Source: Deltaproteobacteria bacterium (GTDB lineage: Bacteria; Myxococcota_A; Polyangia; Haliangiales; JADYYK01). From it: DNA of 64,000 nt. The position numbers were made by a program, and so were the translations under genes. Of the stretch, positions 59,381 to 64,000 are shown one piece after another (the first letter of the stretch is position 1; every line of letters starts with the position of its first letter). Below the pieces are notes generated by a model, which searched no databases, was not told the DNA's origin, and worked only from the letters and a program-made list of their open reading frames with translations. The DNA lies in the NCBI GenBank assembly GCA_020853705.1, contig JADYYK010000121.1, forward strand, positions 1 to 64,000, in the 5' to 3' direction.

Positions 59381-60303
59381 TTCGGCACCTCGGAGCTGGG
59401 CAGCGCGCGGCCGCGCGGCACCGGGCGCTTCTTGGTCACCAGCTCGGTGCCGACGCCGCCCTCGGTGAAGATCTCGAGCAGCAGCGCGTGCTCCAGGCGG
59501 CCGTCGATGATGTGGACCTTGCCGACGCCCTGGGCCAGCGCCTCCAGGCCGCACTCGACCTTGGGGATCATGCCGCCCTCGATGACGCCCTGCTTGATGA
59601 GGGTGCGCGCCTCGGCCGTGGTCAGCGAGCCCAGCAGGTTGCCGGTGGCGTCCTTGACCCCGGCGACGTCGGTCAGGAGCACCAGCTTCTCGGCGCGCAG
59701 CGCGGCCGCGATGGCGCCGGCGAAGGGATCGGCGTTGATGTTCAGGGTCTCGCCGTGCTCGTCGACGCCGATGGGCGCGATGACCGGGATGAAGGCCGGC
59801 CCGCTGCCCTCGGGGCTGGCGGTCAGGCGGCGCAGCACCTCGGGGTTGACCGAGACCACCTCGCCGACGCGGCCGAGATCCTGGCCGCCCACCGGCGCCA
59901 TCTTGCGCGCGCGCACCAGCTGGCCGTCCTTGCCGGTCAGCCCGACCGCGCGCCCGCCGTGGCGGTTGATGAGGCGCACGATCTCCTTGTTGACCGCGCC
60001 GCCCAGCACCATCTCGACCACGTCCATGGTGGCGTCGTCGGTCACCCGCATGCCGCCGACGAAGCGCGACGTCACGCCCAGGCGCTTGAGCATGTCGCCG
60101 ATCTGCGGGCCGCCGCCGTGGACCACCACGGGATTCACGCCGCACAGCTCGAGGAGGATGACGTCCTCGGCGAAGGACTCGCGCAGCGCGGGGTCCTCCA
60201 TGGCGTGACCGCCATACTTGATGACCATGGTGCGGTCGCGGAAGCGCGACAGATACGGCAGCGCCTCGATGAGGATGCGTGCCTTGTCGATCAGGTTCTG
60301 CAC
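59377..60303 (-). CDS. argB: N-acetylglutamate kinase
   Basis: The 308-residue kinase phosphorylates N-acetylglutamate, the committed step of arginine synthesis. Seen are [63 protein letters not shown] and GGMIPKV. The N-terminal helix before VIKYGG (about 25 residues) is the type found in arginine-inhibited hexameric enzymes. The start is GTG 60303; a TAGCTT element lies six bases upstream. It is first gene of a seven-gene minus-strand unit. Confidence 0.96.
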   Translation of the reverse strand: MQNLIDKARILIEALPYLSRFRDRTMVIKYGGHAMEDPALRESFAEDVILLELCGVNPVVVHGGGPQIGDMLKRLGVTSRFVGGMRVTDDATMDVVEMVLGGAVNKEIVRLINRHGGRAVGLTGKDGQLVRARKMAPVGGQDLGRVGEVVSVNPEVLRRLTASPEGSGPAFIPVIAPIGVDEHGETLNINADPFAGAIAAALRAEKLVLLTDVAGVKDATGNLLGSLTTAEARTLIKQGVIEGGMIPKVECGLEALAQGVGKVHIIDGRLEHALLLEIFTEGGVGTELVTKKRPVPRGRALPSSEVPK

Positions 60304-60309
60304 CGCGTC

Positions 60310-60315
60310 AAGCTA
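60310..60315 (-). promoter_or_regulatory. TANNNT element before argB
   Basis: TAGCTT on the minus strand lies six bases before GTG 60303. There is no Shine-Dalgarno and the -35 region is weak. Confidence 0.35.
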
Positions 60316-60360
60316 GCCTGTTCGGCGCGCCCCCCGCAAGCATCGCGCGCGCAGCGGACA

Positions 60361-60490
60361 GGCGTGTCACCCGCGTCGCTTGCATGCGGCGCTGAAAGCG
60401 GATAGCAAGGTCGGCCGCGCTCCCGGCGCGTCACCAGCGTGGCTTGCAGGCGGCGGCGAAGGCGGCGACCAGGTCGGCCTCGCGTCCGGC
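60361..60490 (-). repeat. Imperfect tandem copy of a lipoprotein gene 3' end
   Basis: Bases 60361-60425 resemble bases 60426-60490 (shared GTCACC.GCGT.GCTTGCA.GCGGCG and later GGTCGGC), with one indel and roughly three quarters identity by eye. The second segment is the C-terminal coding end of the small lipoprotein; the first is noncoding. It looks like a decayed partial duplication. Confidence 0.55.
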
Positions 60491-60973
60491 GGCGGCCACG
60501 GCGTCGTGCAGGGCGCGGTCCTTGTCACAGTGGAACGCCACATCGTCGTCGCCGCTGTTGGCGGCGGCCTTGATGCGGGCCAGATCGGCGCGCAGCGCGG
60601 CCGGGTAGATCCGCTGCACGCACAGCTCGGCCAGCTTGTCGCGCGGCGCGGCGGCGGCGCCCTGCCCGGCCAGGTCCGCGCTGGTAGCCAGCCCCAGCTC
60701 GCACGCCAGCTTGCCCTCGGCCGGGCGCCCCAGCGCCAGCACGCGCTCGAGCTCGGCGCGCGCGCGGCGCACCCGCCCGCTGGCGGTCTCGAGATCGTCC
60801 GCGGTGGGCCCGGTGCTGGCGTCGTCGAGCCCCAGCGGTGGCAGCGTGAAGGTGCCGGCGTCGCGGGCCGCGCGCCCCGCCCCGGCCCCGCGCTCGCCGC
60901 ACCCCGCCCCGGTCCCGGCCAGCGCGCACACCAGCCCCCCGAGCAGCAGGCCGGCGGTGCGCACGCGGGACAT
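60431..60973 (-). CDS. Small lipoprotein of unknown function
   Basis: The 180-residue protein has a lipoprotein signal (LLLGGLVCALAGTGAGC, Cys25), an Ala/Gly/Arg linker and a helical Cys-containing domain (ETASGRVRRARAELERVLAL, CELGL, LCVQRIYPAALRADLARIKAA, FHCDKDRALHDAV, ending AACKPRW). The four Cys of the mature domain could form disulfides. It lies 14 bases after hslU and is likely cotranscribed with it. I do not recognise the family. Confidence 0.75.
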   Translation of the reverse strand: MSRVRTAGLLLGGLVCALAGTGAGCGERGAGAGRAARDAGTFTLPPLGLDDASTGPTADDLETASGRVRRARAELERVLALGRPAEGKLACELGLATSADLAGQGAAAAPRDKLAELCVQRIYPAALRADLARIKAAANSGDDDVAFHCDKDRALHDAVAAAGREADLVAAFAAACKPRW

Positions 60974-60987
60974 CCCCGGACTGTACT

Positions 60988-62387
<1,400 letters not shown>

Positions 62388-62391
<4 letters not shown>

Positions 62392-62960
62392 GAGCCGAGC
62401 TCCTCGAAGGTCAGGTTCTGGTTGGTGTAGATGCAGATGTCGCCGGCGATCTTGAGGGCGGCCTCGCAGATCTCGCGCGCCGACATCTGGGTGTGCGCGG
62501 CCAGCGCGCGCGCCGCGGCCAGCGCATAGGGTCCGCCCGAGCCGATGGCGCACAGCCCCTCGTCGGGCTCGATGACGTCGCCGGTGCCCGACAGCAGGAA
62601 GGTGCGCTTGTCGTCGGCCACCAGCAGCAGCGCCTCCAGGCGGCGCAGGATGCGGTCGGTGCGCCAGTCCTTGGCCAGCTCGACACAGGCGCGCGCCAGG
62701 TTGCCGCCCGAGGACTGGATCTTGCTCTCCAGCTTCTCGAACAGGGCGATGCCGTCGGCGGCGCTGCCCGCGAAGCCGGCGATGACCTTGTTGTCGTGCA
62801 TGCGGCGCACCTTGCGCGCGGTGCCCTTCATGACCGTCGCGCCCATCGAGACCTGGCCGTCGCCGCCGAGCACCACCTGGCTCCCTTTGCGGACGGCCAG
62901 CACGGTGGTGGAGCGGATGCGACGTTCTTCGTCAGCGGCGTTGCTGGAGGTGCGACTCAT
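62388..62960 (-). CDS. hslV: HslV peptidase with N-terminal propeptide
   Basis: The 190-residue Ntn hydrolase is of the HslV type: [63 protein letters not shown]. The catalytic Thr follows a 17-residue N-terminal stretch (ends RRIRS). Many HslV proteins have only the initiator Met before it, so this one must be processed if the start is right. ATG 62960 is fixed by its ATGA overlap with xerC. Confidence 0.95.
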
Positions 62961-63922
62961 GGCTTGGGCTTCCCTCTGGCTTTCGGGTGCGCGCGGTCAT
63001 AGACCGACATCAGGTGATCGAGGCTGACATGGGTGTAGCGCTGCGTGGTCGACAGCGAAGCGTGGCCGAGCAGCTCCTGGATGGCACGCAGATCGGCCCC
63101 GGCGTCGAGCAGGTGGGTCGCGAAGGAGTGGCGCAGCGCGTGCGGCGTCGCTGGCGCCGCGCCGGCGGCGATGGTGTGGCGCCGGGTCAACACCTGGACC
63201 CAGCGCGTGGTCAGCCGGCTGCCGCGCGCGCCCAGGAACAGCGCGGCCACGCTGGCCGACGCCGTGGTGGCGTCGGGCGCGCCGGCCAGCAGCTCGCCGC
63301 GCCGCAGGAGATAGGCGTCGATCGCGCTGGTGCCGGCGTGGCCGAGCGGCACGATGCGCTGCTTGCCGCCCTTGCCGCGACGCACGTGGAGGAGCGCCCC
63401 ACCCTGCCCGTCGCGGTCGACGTCGCCGAGGTCGAGCGCCACCGTCTCCGACACGCGCAGCCCGGCGCCATACATGACCTCGAGCAGCGCGCGGTCACGC
63501 AGGCCGGCCGGGCTGTCGGCGGCGGGCGTCTCGATGGTGCGGAAAACGTCGTCCACCGGCATGAAGCGCGGCAACGGCTTGCGGCGCTTGGGCGCCGCGA
63601 CCAGGCGGGCCGGGTTGCCGGTGGTGATGCCGCGGCGGACGCACAGGCGGAAGAAGCTGCGCAGGCACGACAGCTTGCGCGCCAGCGAGGTGCGCTCGAG
63701 CTCATCGAAGCGCGCCGCCAGGAAGCCGCGCACGTCGATGACGTCGATGGCCGCCGGCACCGGGTCGCGGCCGCGCCGCGCGCGCACGAAGCCGGCGAAG
63801 TCCTCGAGGTCGCGACGATAGGCCGCCAGCGTGTGCGGCGAGGCGTGGCGCTCGATCTCCAGGTATGTCGCGAACGTCGAGACGGCCTCGCTCCAGCTCA
63901 CGGGATGGTGGGCGTCGGCCAT
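62957..63922 (-). CDS. xerC: Tyrosine recombinase XerC
   Basis: The 321-residue recombinase resolves chromosome dimers at dif. It has the SAM-like N-terminal domain ([18 protein letters not shown]) and the catalytic residues R ([12 protein letters not shown]), K ([12 protein letters not shown]), HxxR ([13 protein letters not shown]), H ([11 protein letters not shown]) and Y (RYTHVS). The order xerC-hslV-hslU is the same as codV-clpQ-clpY in Bacillus, supporting the assignment to XerC over a phage integrase. Confidence 0.94.
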   Translation of the reverse strand: MADAHHPVSWSEAVSTFATYLEIERHASPHTLAAYRRDLEDFAGFVRARRGRDPVPAAIDVIDVRGFLAARFDELERTSLARKLSCLRSFFRLCVRRGITTGNPARLVAAPKRRKPLPRFMPVDDVFRTIETPAADSPAGLRDRALLEVMYGAGLRVSETVALDLGDVDRDGQGGALLHVRRGKGGKQRIVPLGHAGTSAIDAYLLRRGELLAGAPDATTASASVAALFLGARGSRLTTRWVQVLTRRHTIAAGAAPATPHALRHSFATHLLDAGADLRAIQELLGHASLSTTQRYTHVSLDHLMSVYDRAHPKARGKPKP

Positions 63923-63928
63923 GCGGGA

Positions 63929-63934
63929 AGCCTA
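63929..63934 (-). promoter_or_regulatory. TANNNT element before xerC
   Basis: TAGGCT on the minus strand lies six bases before ATG 63922, the same element and spacing as at the CDF gene. The 66 bases beyond it to the window end show no gene. Confidence 0.4.
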
Positions 63935-64000
63935 GCCCAAACCGGTGCGGCGCGCGTCTTTCCGGCCATCGTGACAGCACTGATAATCACGCCCGGCGCC

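Noticed and set aside
62957..63922. Phage integrase
   Set aside because: The xerC-hslV-hslU order and overlaps identify the chromosomal XerC.

Overview
The window is very GC-rich (about 70% by eye, with GC-heavy third codon positions). It looks like the chromosome of a myxobacterium-type member of the Myxococcota, perhaps Haliangium/Kofleriaceae-like. Supporting this are three transmembrane Ser/Thr kinases, a CHASE2 adenylate cyclase, large secreted beta-rich repeat proteins and lipoproteins, a DnaK/J-protein/TPR cluster, and standard bacterial housekeeping operons. The taxon is inferred from gene style; no rRNA is present. No transposase, integrase of a mobile element, prophage or CRISPR array was found.

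Layout. 0-2.5 kb: 3' part of a secreted choice-of-anchor-D repeat protein. 2.5-8.0 kb: a WYL regulator, a small helical protein and a 1176-residue RecB-like nuclease/RNase H-like/SF1 helicase fusion, possibly a genome-defence module. 8.0-11.5 kb: a C-type-lectin lipoprotein and a polytopic membrane protein. 11.6-13.5 kb: an AbiE toxin-antitoxin pair beside an initiator tRNA gene. 13.6-19.6 kb: a HerA-like ATPase divergent from a CHASE2 cyclase, a membrane LuxR-type regulator and a DUF2231 protein. 19.6-25.6 kb: a MarR-headed acyl-CoA operon (BKACE, carboxyltransferase, acyl-CoA dehydrogenase, hydratase 2, CysQ-like phosphatase), followed by a secreted FAM20-like kinase homologue. 26.7-37.6 kb, all minus strand: a group 2-like sigma factor, a proline-rich methyltransferase coupled to psd, glnB-glnA, pyrK-pyrD, and a kinase. 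37.7-43.6 kb: a four-gene plus-strand operon of secreted beta-propeller and PEGA proteins, flanked by kinases. 43.6-47.4 kb: two paralogous Ser/Thr kinases. 47.5-52.4 kb: rimI, a CDF transporter, engB, coaE, an SDR and an MBL-fold hydrolase. 52.4-60.3 kb: one tightly packed minus-strand operon, argB-argD-argF, then a chaperone-fold protein, a J-protein, dnaK and a TPR protein. 60.4-63.9 kb: xerC-hslV-hslU plus a small lipoprotein.

Three DNA-level patterns cut across these genes. First, imperfect hexanucleotide arrays with a shared vocabulary occur in two unrelated coding regions and in intergenic spacers. One of them is a nine-tract G-quadruplex motif between the J-protein gene and dnaK. Second, a TANNNT element sits 5-8 bases before the chosen start codon at eight or more genes that lack a clear Shine-Dalgarno, which suggests widespread leaderless transcription. 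Third, very tight translational coupling (ATGA, GTGA, TGATG and TTGA junctions) is common and fixes many start codons.
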